The position numbers were made by a program, and so were the translations under genes. From the NCBI GenBank assembly GCA_037447655.1, contig JBBHKE010002698.1, positions 484,782 to 548,781 on the forward strand: a DNA stretch of 64,000 bases, read 5' to 3'. The notes under the pieces are model-generated. The model was not told where the DNA came from. It did not search any database and worked only from the letters and a program-made list of their open reading frames with translations. Below, one piece after another: positions 1 to 10,950 of this stretch (positions within the stretch are counted from its first letter, which is position 1; each line of letters opens with the position of its first letter). Origin of the DNA: Zygnema cylindricum (taxonomy: Eukaryota > Streptophyta > Zygnematophyceae > Zygnematales > Zygnemataceae).

Positions 1-2823
1 GTTCATGATATTATGATGTGGCATAAGAGGCTTGGGCATGTTAATCTAGATAAGTTAAGAGAGATGAAAAAGATGGGAGTGGTGGAAGGGATTCAGTTCA
101 GTGAGAGTGATGATATAAGTGATTGTAGTGGATGTGCTCAAGGTAAAGCACACAGATTACCCTTTCCTAAGTCAGCCACCTATAAGGGAGAAAAAATTCT
201 AGAGCTAGTACACACAGATATTTGGGGACCGGCTAAAGTGCCCTCACCGGGGGGGAAGAGATTTATGATGACTATAACTGATGATTGGTCTCGGTATTCC
301 CGGGTATATTTTTTGAAAAACAAGTCCGAAGCTGAGGATTGTTTTAGACAATATAAAGCATGGAGCGAAAAACTCCATGAAACTCCAATCAAGAGAGTAA
401 GGAGTGACAATGGTGGAGAGTATACTTCTAACCAGTTTGAGGATTTTCTGAGGGAAGATGGGGTTCAACACCAAAAGACAGTGCCAGAAAATCCTGAACA
501 GAATGGGGTAGCTGAAAGGTTAAATAGAACACTAAGTGATAGTGCTAGAAGTATGTTGTCAGATAAAAAGATAGGGAAAAGGTTTTGGGCAGAAGCAATG
601 AACTGTGCTAATTACCTCAAGAATAGAGTTCTTACTTCAGCTATAAAAGATCAAACACCTTATGAGAGATGGACAGGCCAGAAACCAGACATATCTCACT
701 TAAAGGTTTTCGGCAGTCAAGTGTTCAGTCTAGATACTGATCGGTCCAATTGGAAGCTAGATCCTAAAGGAAAACCAGGATACTTATTAGATATGATGAA
801 GATGTTAAAGGATATAGAGTTTATGATCTAAAAAGGGAAGATATAATCTTAGTAAAGCATCTAGTAGTTATGGATGAAGGAAAGTCTGTAGATCCCTTCA
901 AATATACGAAGTCAGTAAAAATCAGATTTGAGTCTGAAAATTCCGATGACTTTGAGCTTCCTAACTATCCAGGTTTTAGAGAAGATGACATTCTTGCACG
1001 AACAAATCAGACTGAAAGGGACTCGGCTGTGGAAACTCAAGTGACAACTCTACTCGAAGCGGAAGACGTGGTGGAAATTGATTCGGAATCAAGGGATAGG
1101 GGAGAAGCCGAGTTTGTTCGAAAGAATCCACGAGAACCATCTATTCCGGCCTCAGATTTTGAGCGGGGGAGGAGAAGTAGCAAAAGACTGCAAGAAAAAT
1201 AGGTTAATAACAAGGTAACTAAACTATCTCATCAAGATGAACCTCAAACTTATAGAGAGGCAATGACTTGTCCAGAAGAAACCGGTGGAAGACATCCATC
1301 AATGAGGAGATGGCTTCAATCATGGCAGCCGATACTTGGGAGCTGGTGGACTGTCCACCTAACCGAAAACCAATCGGTTGTAAGTGGGTTTTCAAACTAA
1401 ACTGAACCCAGATAACACAATCGAGCGCTACAAGGCCAGATTAGTGGCAAAGGGATTTACACAAAAGGAAGGAATTGACTACGAGGAAACCTTTGCCCCG
1501 GTGGTCAGATTTCCCTCCGTCCGCATACTTCTCAGTTTAGCAGCGGCGAAAGACATGGAAGTGCACCAGATGGACATCAAAACAACCTTTTTGCATGGAG
1601 AATTGGAAGAGGAGATCTTCATGCGACAACCCGAAGGGTTTGTGGAAGAAGGAGAGGAGAGTAAGGTATGCCGGCTGATTAAATCTCTTTATGGTTTGAA
1701 ACAGGCGCCCCGACAGTGGAATAAGAAGCTTGATGAGTTTCTTACCGGTCTAGGATATATTCGGATCAGCTCAGATCACTCAATCTATGTTTTCGAAGAT
1801 GAGGAAGGTTTTATATTTATTGCAATTTATGTTGATGATTTGCTTGTTTTAAGTAAATCAATGGAAAAAATTAATAAACTGAAAACCGATCTTAAGGGGA
1901 GATTTGAAATGAAGGATATGGGGGAAGCAAAATATATTTTGGGAATTCAAGTAGAGAGAGACCGAAAAAGGAAAATTATAAGATTGACTCAAAAGGAAGC
2001 AATAGGGAACATGCTTGAAAATTTTCAAATGGATAAAGCTAATAGTTGTACAACTCCAATGGAATTGAAGAAGGGAAGTGAGGGGAGTGAGGAAGAAGGA
2101 GTCATAGTCTTAGACGAGGAATTATCTCCTGAAGAACAGAAGTTCATGCAGACTATTCCTTACTGGCAAGTAGTGGGAAGTCTAATCTATTTTATGAATT
2201 GTACCCGACCGGATTTAGCTGCAGCTGTAGGAGTGCTGAGTAGAAGTCTAAATGCTCCCACTAAGAATGATTAACAGGCAGCTAAGAGAGTTCTTAGATA
2301 CTTGATAGGAACTAGGGATCTATGGTTGCATTTGGGTGGGGAGAATACTGACATCACTACTTGGAGTGATGCTAGTTATGGTGATGCTCCGATAAGGAGA
2401 TGCACTTCTGGATATGTATTATATGTGGGTGATGGGGCTTGCTGTTGGAGTAGCAAACAGCAAAAGGTTATTGCTCAGTCCACCATGGAGGCTGAGTATA
2501 TGGCCTCTTGCTCTGCTGTAAAAGAATTGATGTGGGTCAAGTCTTTACTTGGTAAACTTGGTCATCTTAAGAGTGGTGTGCAGAAAATATTTTGTGATAA
2601 TCAAGCAGCAATCGCTATTTCTGCCAATCCTAAACATCATTTTAAAGCTAAATACATGGACATTAGACTCAGCTTTGTTAGAGAGAAAGTAGAAAATAAA
2701 ATAATCAGTTTAGAGTACCGACCTGATAGTGAGATGGTAGCAGATATGATGACCAAACCTGTGCCTTCCCCTAAGCTAATTTTCTGCAGGGAGAAGTGTG
2801 GTCTGAAATTAAAGATTGACTAG
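1..2823 (+). pseudogene. Ty1/Copia element A, 3' part of gag-pol (integrase, reverse transcriptase, RNase H), broken
   Basis: The window opens inside the GAG-pre-integrase zinc domain, with the His and Cys ligands visible (WHKRLGH, then CSGC). An integrase core follows, with its acidic residues in HTDIWG, SDNGGEY and the Glu of ENPEQNG. A reverse transcriptase follows, with YVDD at 1828-1839, and then a Copia-type RNase H (WSDASYGDA, STMEAEYMA). The order integrase before RT places it in Ty1/Copia. Breaks are visible: a one-base loss near 790 shifts the frame in the GKPGY(L)GYD segment, there is an in-frame stop near 1200, a frameshift between about 1280 and 1400, and a stop near 2272. It cannot encode one polyprotein. 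The 5' part, including gag and protease, lies outside the window. The reading ends at 2823, just before the polypurine tract. Confidence 0.95.
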
Positions 2824-2836
2824 AAAATAAGGGGAG
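2824..2836 (+). other. Polypurine tract of Copia A
   Basis: A purine-rich run (AAAATAAGGGGAG) lies between the pol stop codon and the first TG of the 3' LTR. This is the expected site for priming plus-strand DNA. The same run is found in element E (60702-60714) and, on the minus strand, in element C beside 14361. Confidence 0.85.
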
Positions 2837-4026
2837 TGTAGAAACTAATGGTTTTATTAGTATTTTCTAGGTCTGAAAAGAAATATAGAAGTCGAGGCAG
2901 TTTATCTCTAACTTCTCACTCCAACTCTCAAACTTGTCGCAGTCACTCAGAAATTGGAGAGGAAGCTAGAGCCATGGCTACCTTGGCTATCCTGAGGTTT
3001 ACGGGAATTTTATGTTAGGGTTTATTTATTTAATTAAAAGGTATGTGCCGGCGGCAGGATTTGATCCATGTACCTACTGGCCGGTAGATAGGAAATAGCC
3101 GGTAGCCTTAGCCGTTAAGTCTACAGTAGTGTTACATAGCAAATAGTTTGATATTTATTTAAATATGTATACGTGCGATAAATCATTTAACTGAAATGAA
3201 TTACGGGATACATAGATCCAGTAATATATAATGTACGACTTACGGTACGGACACAAATCAGTACCGCGCATTTGTTTCGTAAATGAAACAAATACCGCGC
3301 ATGTATTTATTACGGCTACGATTAAAGCCGAATTTAATCGGACGGCCGGAATTTGCGCCGAGATCGCGGAGGAAGATTTCGGCGGTTTGTGGCCATCGCC
3401 ACATCGGATGACGCGTGGCGAAATTCCGTTGGATTGTGGAATCTCCGGAGATTATGGCACCGAATCCGGATTTGACATGTGTCGACATTTTGGCCATGTC
3501 GTACAATGTCCGTACATAAAGTACACCGGCAGCTGTACTTTTGCGTACGGAACTCAATTCTGATTGGTTCCGTACATCAGTAGATAGAGTTTGTGAGAGA
3601 GATAGGACTTAGAAAAATTAGAAGATAGGACCCTCTCTTCAGAGAGCTTCTGTACAAAAGGTCAACTTTGACCCTCCATAACTTACTGCTCAGGGGAGCA
3701 AATTCAGAGATTCTTTTTGCTATCGACTCACGGGAGTCTTGCCTTCACAGGGGTGAAGTTGGTCAGAGTTTTTGTCTGCCAGGGTGGCAGTTATTTTTGC
3801 TTAAACACAAAGGGGTCAGGATTATCCTAGAGGCTTCTTGGAAGCTGTCCACTCTGAGGACTTATGGAGGTCTCAGAGTTACAGTCCTCACAAGGGTGAG
3901 AGTGGTCAGAATATTTGTGTGCCTGGGCGGCGCTTATTCAGCGGGAAAGAAGAAGGGGCGAATATTATCCTAGAGGCTTTACATAGGCTGCTCATTCTGT
4001 GGGTCAATGGAGACCACATAATTTCA
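2837..4026 (+). repeat. 3' LTR of Copia A
   Basis: It starts with TGTAGAAAC straight after the polypurine tract and ends with TAATTTCA, aligning with the ends of the other LTRs. At about 1190 bp it is longer than its relatives because about 140 bp of R-U5 is present twice (about 3745-3885 and 3886-4025, diverged). It carries the antisense tRNA-like module (core 3057-3067) and hairpins at 3725-3738, 3743-3758 and 3776-3790. The tail motif ATGGAGACCACA is followed by TAA, so the LTR-borne gag start seen in B and C would be closed here. Confidence 0.85.
3035..3130 (-). other. Antisense tRNA-like module in LTR A
   Basis: Read on the minus strand, there is a D-arm-like stretch (AACGGCTAAGGCTACC) and then a T-arm-like core GGATCAAATCC (3057-3067 on the plus strand), close to the Pol III B-box consensus GGTTCGANNCC. 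No good 7-bp acceptor stem or anticodon arm can be drawn, so this is not a functional tRNA gene. The same module lies at the matching place in the other LTRs. Confidence 0.7.
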
Positions 4027-5348
4027 GAAATTTTTTGAAAAAAAAGTTATATACTAATTTTTCAACTAACGCCAATATGGGTATTGCTGATTTGTCGAGA
4101 GGATATTCACAGTAATATAGATAAAAGTACAAATTCTGATAATTCGTACACTGTCGCATACTTTCACAGTAATTAATTCGTAACTCTTATTTCGGTTTTT
4201 TAGGGGTGTAGGCAATACGCGACAAATAAATGTACACCAAAACAGGTACAGGTACGAAATCTTTTAATTCACAGGGCAGTTTTTCATGTGATAGACTTAT
4301 TTTTAAAAATATTTGTACTTGTATAATTCAAAAGTACATTTTTATACGAACCGACACGTTCCGTACTCCACACAAATAAAAACATACATAACTTAAAATG
4401 GTGTACACTAATTGTTCATCTTGTAATTAGCGTACAGTAAAAAATAGAATCGTTTACCCTATTTTAGGTAAATCCGTCAAAATTTAGGGGCGCCGAATTA
4501 GTGTTCAAAATGCTTAATAGGATCGACGGTTTAGTATGGAAACAAACCCAAATTACAGTTATTGATAAATTAAAGTAAATTTTTATTTTAAAAAAACACG
4601 ATTACCCAAATTAGAATTTATAACATTATATATATTTTTTCATTTACTAATTATTTCTTTATGCTAATTACGATTCGTTTTGTAATGTAGTGCGGAAGCA
4701 ATTTTTTTTACAGTAAGGTACGGATTCTCTTGCAATTGTACGGTATATTTATGTACTTTGAATGTACGACGCATGTACAATATACAAATTGTACGTTCTA
4801 CTTGCGGCAGCGCCTCCAGTAAATGTGCAATTGGTTAATTCCAGTAACGTGATTGCCAAACACAGTGCCACGTCCTCCTGTCATTACTAATTGTATGGAG
4901 AAAACTTGAAAAAACACCTCTATTGAATAGTTCAAAAGTAAGCGTTTTTATAGTAGGCCTTTGGTCGGCGCTTTTATCGTAAGTTCTGTTATGGGCATTT
5001 CATGTGATCTTCTTAGATCGCTACTTTGATTAGCGACCATCCGATCATCTGAATTTGACGGTTTAAATAAAAAAAATTGGTCTAAATGTTTTAATTGGTC
5101 CAATTTTTGGTCCGAATGGTTTAATTGGTCCGAATAGGTCCGAATACAATATGGGTCTTAAGGGCATATTGTATGTTTTGCATACAATAGGCATATTGTA
5201 TGGGCCTACTTTCACCTACTTTTGAAATGTGCTCTATTCAAAGCAACTGCAACTTTCCAAAAGTATGCTTGCTTGTAATGTTGTATATTGGGTAAAATTA
5301 TCTCGTGATAATATTGAATATCAAAACGTTGTTCTCAACACACATCAC
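4027..5348. other. Non-coding stretch, no gene seen
   Basis: AT-rich sequence with many TGTAC/GTACG words and no convincing coding frame. Around 5060-5150 the phrase TTAATTGGTCCGAAT recurs in imperfect copies, and GCATATTGTATG occurs twice just after it. It may be old repeat debris. Confidence 0.6.
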
Positions 5349-5350
5349 TA

Positions 5351-5530
5351 CACCGCGAATCGCTATTAGCGTTAATCACGCTAACGCGGCGCCCCGAAAT
5401 TTTAACCCTACTTATTAAATACAGGCATTATAAAACCCTAAAAAACAAATTAGAGTGGTTTATTTCCTTGAAAGTCCCCAAATTCCCAACTAGCGTTAAT
5501 CACACTAGTTGCTTTTTAACATTAACGGTG
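5351..5530. repeat. Short MITE of the CACCGC terminal-repeat family
   Basis: It starts CACCGCGAATCGCTATTAGC after a TA and ends ATTAACGGTG. The left end matches the better-preserved family members at 30342, 30680, 43435 and 44004. The right terminal repeat is degenerate and followed by TG rather than TA, so this is an old copy. Confidence 0.55.
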
Positions 5531-5917
5531 TGTCTCCATGTGTTCAAGTAAGGGTTTTTTTGCGTCGTTTTCACAGAAAATGGGACTTGCAACGAGAAAA
5601 TATTACGCCGTACGAAAAATGGGCAAAAACACAAGTACATTTTGTGTCTTCTTGGGACTTAGAGGGTACGACAATTTGGCGTTATTATCATCGCGACCCA
5701 CTTCTAGCTCATCTTCACACTTGCACTGGAATCAAATCGCGACCTGATTTTAATCAAAATACTACCCTATTGACGAATAGAAAACTTGGATTGCATGTGT
5801 CAAACGTTTTCGTAAAAAAATGCACGAAGGAAAGTACACGTTTTTTTTTCACTGCTCGTCACGCGCATGCACATAAGAAAATGACAATTATGTACGATTT
5901 TTTTTTGCAGTGTCCCT

Positions 5918-6787
5918 TGTTGAAATAAGTAGTTTTTGTATTTTCTAGTTTAAAATAAATTAGCGGAAACATATATAAGAAATGATGGCAGCCTGCCTCC
6001 ATCTCTTCTCTCTCTCCCCCATACTAATTCAGTGAGAAATCAGGAAGGATACCTCGACTCCGTCGGTACCGAGGTAGCGAGAGAGAGAGAAAGTCACTGA
6101 TGTTGTTCATACCCCCTCTCTCTCTTCTCTACCTCCGTCCGACGGTAGTAAAGAATATATACAAAGGCGATTAAATAAAATTTGATCTTTTATGTTTTTG
6201 ATGAATAAAGTTGTTCCCNNNNNNNNNNTAGAGACTTAAACGAGGGGACTCGTCATTCAATACCTCCCAGTTTCAACTGGAAAACATGTCTTCGAGAGAT
6301 CCTCTCCCCCAGGATAGAAGATTAAAAAGATTCAGGATAGAGAGAGTGTCTGAGATATATGACTACATGCCTTGGTTAGTCTTAACTCAAGGCATGCGTT
6401 TTCATGTCGACGGCCACATGAAATACATGCCTGTAACATGCTGTACCGGTTTGGAACTCAATTCTGATTGGTTCCGTACATCAGTATATAGAGTCTGTGA
6501 GAGAGATAGGACTTAGAAAAATTAGAAGATAGGACCCCCTCTCCTAGAGAGCTTCTGTACAAAAGGTCAACTTTGACCCTCCATAACTTACTGCTCAGGG
6601 GAGCAAATTCAGAGATTTCTTTTTGCTATCGACTCACGGGAGTCTTGCCTTCACAGGGGTGAAGTTGGTCAGAGTTTTTGTCTGCCAGGGTGGCAGTTAT
6701 TTTTGCTTAAACACAAAGGGGTCAGGATTATCCTAGAGGTTTCTTGGAAGCTGTCCACTCTGAGGACTTATGGAGGTCTCAGAGTTT
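5918..6787 (+). repeat. LTR H, Copia LTR fragment containing an assembly gap
   Basis: It begins TGTTGAAATAAG with the family phrase TATTTTCTAG shortly after, then the CCTGCCTCCATCTC segment seen near the start of other LTRs. After the 10-N gap, 6450-6787 is nearly identical to 3549-3883 of LTR A. It stops inside R-U5 at 6787, where a Harbinger fragment begins. The tRNA-like module is not visible, perhaps because of the gap. Confidence 0.7.
6219..6228. other. Assembly gap (10 N)
   Basis: Ten N bases inside a degenerate LTR. The true length and content are unknown. Continuity across it is an assembly claim, not something seen in the bases. Confidence 0.99.
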
Positions 6788-7187
6788 CAAAAGACCCCTG
6801 CGATTTTTTTCCTATACACGTGTGTGACAAGCATGGAAAAATATAGAGAGTTCTCTCCCTCGTCCTAAAATTTTCCCACTCGTGTGGAGCGTGCGTGGAT
6901 AGTTTGTCATTCGTTGTTTGGGCGGTACTTTGACTAAAATCACTTCACGAGGTGATTTTTGATACAAGTTTTTTGATGGGCTGGTTTCTCTTAACCGTGG
7001 TCGATAAGTGGAAACGCCAAAATGCGTGCACATGACGACAAACATAAAGTACATTCGAAGTATCAAATTGACGTTCACTACTCTGTGGTAAAAGTAGTTT
7101 TTTTGTACGTCAAAATTTTTTCTCGTTTGGGACTAAAATTTGGGGGAAAACGCCAAAACAAAGTCAATACTTTAATACATGGGGACA
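6788..7187 (-). repeat. Fragment of a GGGTACGTCCCC Harbinger-type element
   Basis: The reverse complement matches about 54020-54415 of the complete element at 54013-54960, including the terminal segment ATACTTTAATACATGGGGAC near 7168-7186. It abuts the broken end of LTR H at 6787. A short reading frame (6812-7078, minus) resembles one in the other copy, but that probably reflects DNA similarity only. Confidence 0.65.
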
Positions 7188-7996
7188 CCACTTTGGTGCC
7201 ATCAGGTGATGTTTGTAAACAAATGTTTATTTACTTGCCTAAAATCTTTAAGATTTTCAATATCCAAAATTTACCTTATGTGGTACCACTCAAATCAAAA
7301 CATATAACTTTACATATATTACCTGATGTAACCTAGTCCGTTGAATTACAAAAATATTGATGTAATTGTGTATGTACAATAATAAAGAATTCCGAATTTA
7401 ACCTCACCCTTAGTCGTAAAATTTAATATAATCGTGAAGCGTTACATTGAACTTAGGACGAACCTCCATCAAGCGAAAAGTGAGGTTGTTTATTGTAAAA
7501 AGTGCATTTCCGTAAAACGTAGTATTGCTTTTCCTAATTTTTTTTTTTAACATGATTATTGGAGATTCGGTAAGATTCTCCAAAATTTTGGGCGAAAACG
7601 TCGATCGTCCGATTTTGTGTTTATGAAGCAAGTGGTCATTCTATCCAATGTGTGGCTGGTATCCTTCTTTGTTTACAAAGAGGAAACTAGCTACACACTA
7701 GACGTGTAAAATTTGTATACGTGGAAAGATCATATGTTATTCATGATGGATATGAGATAATAACCTTACATGTGGCATAGGCCACGCGCCTTCGGATACA
7801 AGCAACGCGCCTTCGGAGAGGCTCGAATCAAATCCTCAAAAAAAAAAAAAATCTTTGTTGAAGAATGTCACGAGACGCCTCCATGACCATTACCATCCGA
7901 GATTTGTCGCGCGTGCTTTTTTCAAAATTTCAACGTCAAAATACGAACGCAAACAAGGCAAAAACAACAACGTGATAGAACATCGACTTAGCACGT
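7188..7996. other. Non-coding repeat debris
   Basis: No gene seen. A GTGGTACCACTCAA segment near 7280 also occurs inside the TIR element at 32360-33090, so part of this stretch is probably a decayed relative. The rest is AT-rich. Confidence 0.45.
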
Positions 7997-9168
7997 GGTT
8001 CCATTATAAGGTGTCAATAAACACAAATAATACGTTTACCGAAGCCTTTGTCCCATTGTGTCGGGTCAGTAACCGGGTTTTTTTTTTCTGCGTTGCACAT
8101 GTTAGATGGCTCCACATAAGAAACTATTACGATCGTGCGTATCTATATAAAATCTTAGACAGCAAAGTGCGACCACATATTTGTACCAGCGGAGGTAAAA
8201 AGTGACTCGTACGAAAAAATCGATAAAATCAGTAAAGGGAGACGAAACTTAAAAGTTATAAAAGTGTACGAAAATATTAGAACGTTTAATGGATGGCAAC
8301 AGGAGCGTGAAAGAATGTCGTTCCTCAAATATTTTCTCACAGCTTTTGGTGGCCTCGCATCCGCCTTGGCGTAAACACATGGCCTACACGACGTGTAACG
8401 ACATGATCGCGCGATCATCATAGATAACTTTTACCTTTTAAGTGCGGCAACATGGTATTTGTTCAGGCTCCTAAAATTAACCTACTTCAAGTCAATCTCA
8501 AGGTGAAGTTCCATTAGGGGAAAAATGAGGTTGTTTACTAAAGGTCGTATTATTTCTTACAGTGACGTACAATGATCGATTTGATTCTCTTAGGTTATGG
8601 GCGTAAACATATAGTGTCGGATGCAAAATCAGATACGCCATTGGTCGAACCTTTTAGTTTGCAACAAATGACCTAAAGTAGGTCAATTTTAAGAGCCTAA
8701 ACGAATAGCATTTTGCCCCGCGTAAAAGTTAAAAAATATCTACGATGAGCGCGCCATTAGGTGGAAACAAGTCGCGTAGGCCATTTACCTTATGCCATGG
8801 TGGATGAGAGGCCAATGGAATCCGTAAGAAAATATTTGACAAAGGATATTATTTTATGCTCGTTTTGCCATCGAATAATCATTATGACATTTTTGTACGC
8901 TTTTATAAATCTTAAGTTTCGTCTGCCCGTAAAAAATTTATCGAATTCCTTGTACAAGTCACTTTTTACCTCTGCTGGTACAAATATGTGTTCACATTTT
9001 GTTGTCAAATATTCTTTATATATTCGCACGTTCGTAATAGTTACTTACGCGGAGCCAACCAAAATGTGCCACACAAAAAAAAAATGCAGGTTACTGACCT
9101 GACAGAATGAAACAAAGACTTTTGTAAAAGTATTTTTTATGTTTATTGATACCGCCTAATGAAACCAC
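7997..9168. repeat. Large imperfect inverted repeat built from a GTTCCATTA-type TIR element
   Basis: The left arm (about 7997-8500) reappears as its reverse complement at about 8680-9168. Shared landmarks are GTCGGGTCAGTAACC, CACATATTTGTACCAGC and the GGTTCCATTA end. Both arms are diverged relatives of the element at 31651-32356. The frames at 8155-8421 (minus) and 8761-9102 (plus) resemble each other only because they are the two arms; I do not call them genes. Transcripts across it would fold into a long hairpin. Confidence 0.7.
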
Positions 9169-9187
9169 GGACTTAGGGTGAAGTTTA

Positions 9188-9250
9188 TGAAATTCTATGG
9201 GCTCCAATCCCCCACAGAAATCGCAGATTCAAAGAAGCTTATCTTGATAG
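9188..9250 (-). repeat. End fragment of a G-type Copia LTR
   Basis: The 63 bases match the left end of solo LTR G (24673 onward): TGAAATTCTATGGG, then CCCCACAGAAAT and AAAGAAGCTTATC. It is cut at 9250, where LTR L2 begins. This is the outermost visible layer of the nested stack. Confidence 0.65.
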
Positions 9251-9899
9251 TGTTGAAATTTAAGTATTTTCTAGGTAAAGAGATTGTAAAATAAAAGACA
9301 AAAGAGGAGACAGTGACAACTTGCCTCTAACTCTTCACTCAAGTCCCCACACTTGTCGCATTCATTGAAGACTTGAGGAGGAGTCAGATCCATGGTTGCC
9401 AAGGCAGTCCAAAGAAGACAAGAAGGCAAATCTAGATAGAGTTACCTAAGATGTTAGACGGACCCGAGATTTGACACGGGTACCTGTTGTCCGTCAAATT
9501 AGCCGGTAGCCTTAACATTAGTCAAGGATTAGAGGTAGAATATAGTATGTTTGATAAATATATATTTTGTCACACGTAGACTAGTTCATTTAACGCGACA
9601 TAGATACGTAATGCATAGATACATTTATTGTACGATTTTAATGTATTATATGAAACGAATACCTCGCATTTGTTTCGAACACGAAACAAATACCGCGTGT
9701 ATATTTTCAACGACTATAATTGTATTCGATTTTGATAAGACGGCCACGATAGGCGCCGCGATCACGGAATATGTACTTTTGGCGTTTTATTCTCATCGCC
9801 ACGTCATGTGACACGTGGCGCAACAACGTTGGATTGCGGCGACTCCAGAGACAACGGGAACAAATCCAGATATGACATGTGTCAACATTTTGGCCATGA
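9251..9899 (+). repeat. LTR L2, truncated by insertion of Copia B
   Basis: It starts TGTTGAAATTTAAGTATTTTC and carries the U3 landmarks: the antisense tRNA-like module (core 9466-9476), the GAAACAAATACCGCG phrase and a G-box CACGTG (9812-9817). It stops at 9899 exactly where the next LTR starts with TG. Its R-U5 half is not found elsewhere in the window. Confidence 0.75.
9440..9535 (-). other. Antisense tRNA-like module in LTR L2
   Basis: On the minus strand a D-arm-like TTAAGGCTACCGGC precedes a T-arm-like hairpin with ACCCG/CGGGT stem and TGTCAAATCT loop, then GTCCGTCT. Position and layout match LTRs A and B. Confidence 0.65.
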
Positions 9900-10094
9900 T
9901 GTTGAAATTAATAGATTTCTAGAGTATTTTCTAGGTTTAAATTTTTTAGGATATAAGAAAAGAAAAGGACAGGCATCCTGCCTCCACCTCCTCTCTCTAG
10001 CCCCCATACTTGTTGTAGTCACTGAAGGATAGAGAGGGTGGTTGATCCATGGCTGCCTTAGTTCAAGAGCCAGTTATTTTTAGTAGGTTACTAA

Positions 10095-10190
10095 AAATAT
10101 ACCTGACGGACCCGGGATTTGATCCCGGTACCTACGGTTCGTCAAGTTGGCCGATAGCGGTCAGCTTTATCCTATTAGACTAGGACCAAT
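10095..10190 (-). other. Antisense tRNA-like module in LTR B, best-preserved T arm
   Basis: On the minus strand, CCGGG-ATCAAAT-CCCGG (10112-10128) forms a perfect 5-bp stem with a 7-base loop, like a tRNA T arm, followed by GTCCGTCA. Upstream lies TAATAGGATAAAGCTG, resembling a D arm. The core GGATCAAATCC differs from the B-box consensus mainly at one T. The middle of the molecule does not fold as a standard anticodon arm. Confidence 0.75.
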
Positions 10191-10573
10191 GCTAAATGCT
10201 ATAGTATGTGATAGATATATATATCTATAAGGACGAACAAATTCATTTAACTAAAACTGTATACGGCTTCCATAGATACAGTTTTATGAAAGTACAAAGT
10301 ACGACACTTTTTCAAAACGAATACCACGCATTTTGTTTTGACAGCGAAACAAATATCGCGCAAGTATTTATAAGGCTAAGATTGCATCTCGCTGCGAATC
10401 CAACAGCGGACATCATCAACAAAATCCCGGAGTGGTCGCTTTGGCGTTTGGTGACGTGGCATGATCTAGAGCCACGTGGAGAGATGACATTCGGTCATAG
10501 GAATTTCGAGGAATGTACGGACGAGTGAAAAGCAGACACGCGTCCGATTAATGGCCTTGTCGTACATAGGCCG

Positions 10574-10580
10574 TATAAAA
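10574..10580 (+). promoter_or_regulatory. TATA box of LTR B promoter
   Basis: TATAAAA within GGCCGTATAAAAGG, about 95 bp downstream of the G-box and 360 bp before the LTR end. This fits a Pol II promoter with R starting near 10600. LTR A has a weaker ACATAAAG at the matching site. Confidence 0.6.
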
Positions 10581-10935
10581 GGTACATCGGCAGTAGTACT
10601 TTTTGGTACGGTACAGTAATCTGATTGGTCCGTACTTCAGTAGATAGAAGTTATTAGAGGGAATCAGGACTTAGATAATCTTGGTAGGTAGTCACCTCTC
10701 TCTTTGAGAGTTTATACAAATTGGCATTTTTATTGCCTCATAACTTATCGGCTGGTTGGCCTTTTTCATTTATTTTTTTTGCTACAGACTCAAGGGAGTC
10801 CAGGCTGCATAAAGGTGCATTCAAACTATCATTTTGCCTTCCTGGATAGTATAGGTTGTTGCTTGAAGCGAGTTAGTTAAATAGTATCTAGAGGCTTCCT
10901 GTATTCTGTGGTCCAATGGAGGACACAAAATTGCA

Positions 10936-10950
10936 GGTTATGGGCCCACC
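10936..10950 (+). other. Primer-binding site of Copia B (half-tRNA-iMet type)
   Basis: GGTTATGGGCCCACC follows the terminal CA of the LTR. It is the complement of the anticodon stem-loop of plant initiator tRNA-Met (GUGGGCCCAUAACC, recalled from memory), not of its CCA end. Priming by a cleaved half-tRNA is known for Drosophila copia, Ty5 and Osser. Here the site is also codons of gag (about residues 7-12). Confidence 0.8.

Larger units (their letters stand above)
9900..10935 (+). repeat. 5' LTR of Copia B
   Basis: It runs from TGTTGAAATTAATAG to AAAATTGCA, 1036 bp, directly followed by the primer-binding site. U3 holds the antisense tRNA-like module, a G-box (10473-10478) and a TATA box (10574-10580). 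R-U5 holds the hairpin GACTC/GAGTC (10787-10800) and the TGCA/TGCA hairpin (10806-10819). The gag start codon at 10916 is inside the LTR. The 3' LTR is not seen; it would lie beyond the 20876 gap. Confidence 0.88.

Noticed and set aside
5509-5928. 139-codon plus-strand frame
   Set aside because: It starts inside a MITE and ends in an LTR start. Composition is repeat-like and no domain is seen.
10095-10190. Functional tRNA gene in the LTR
   Set aside because: Only the T arm folds well. No acceptor stem or anticodon arm of standard length is present in any of the LTR modules.
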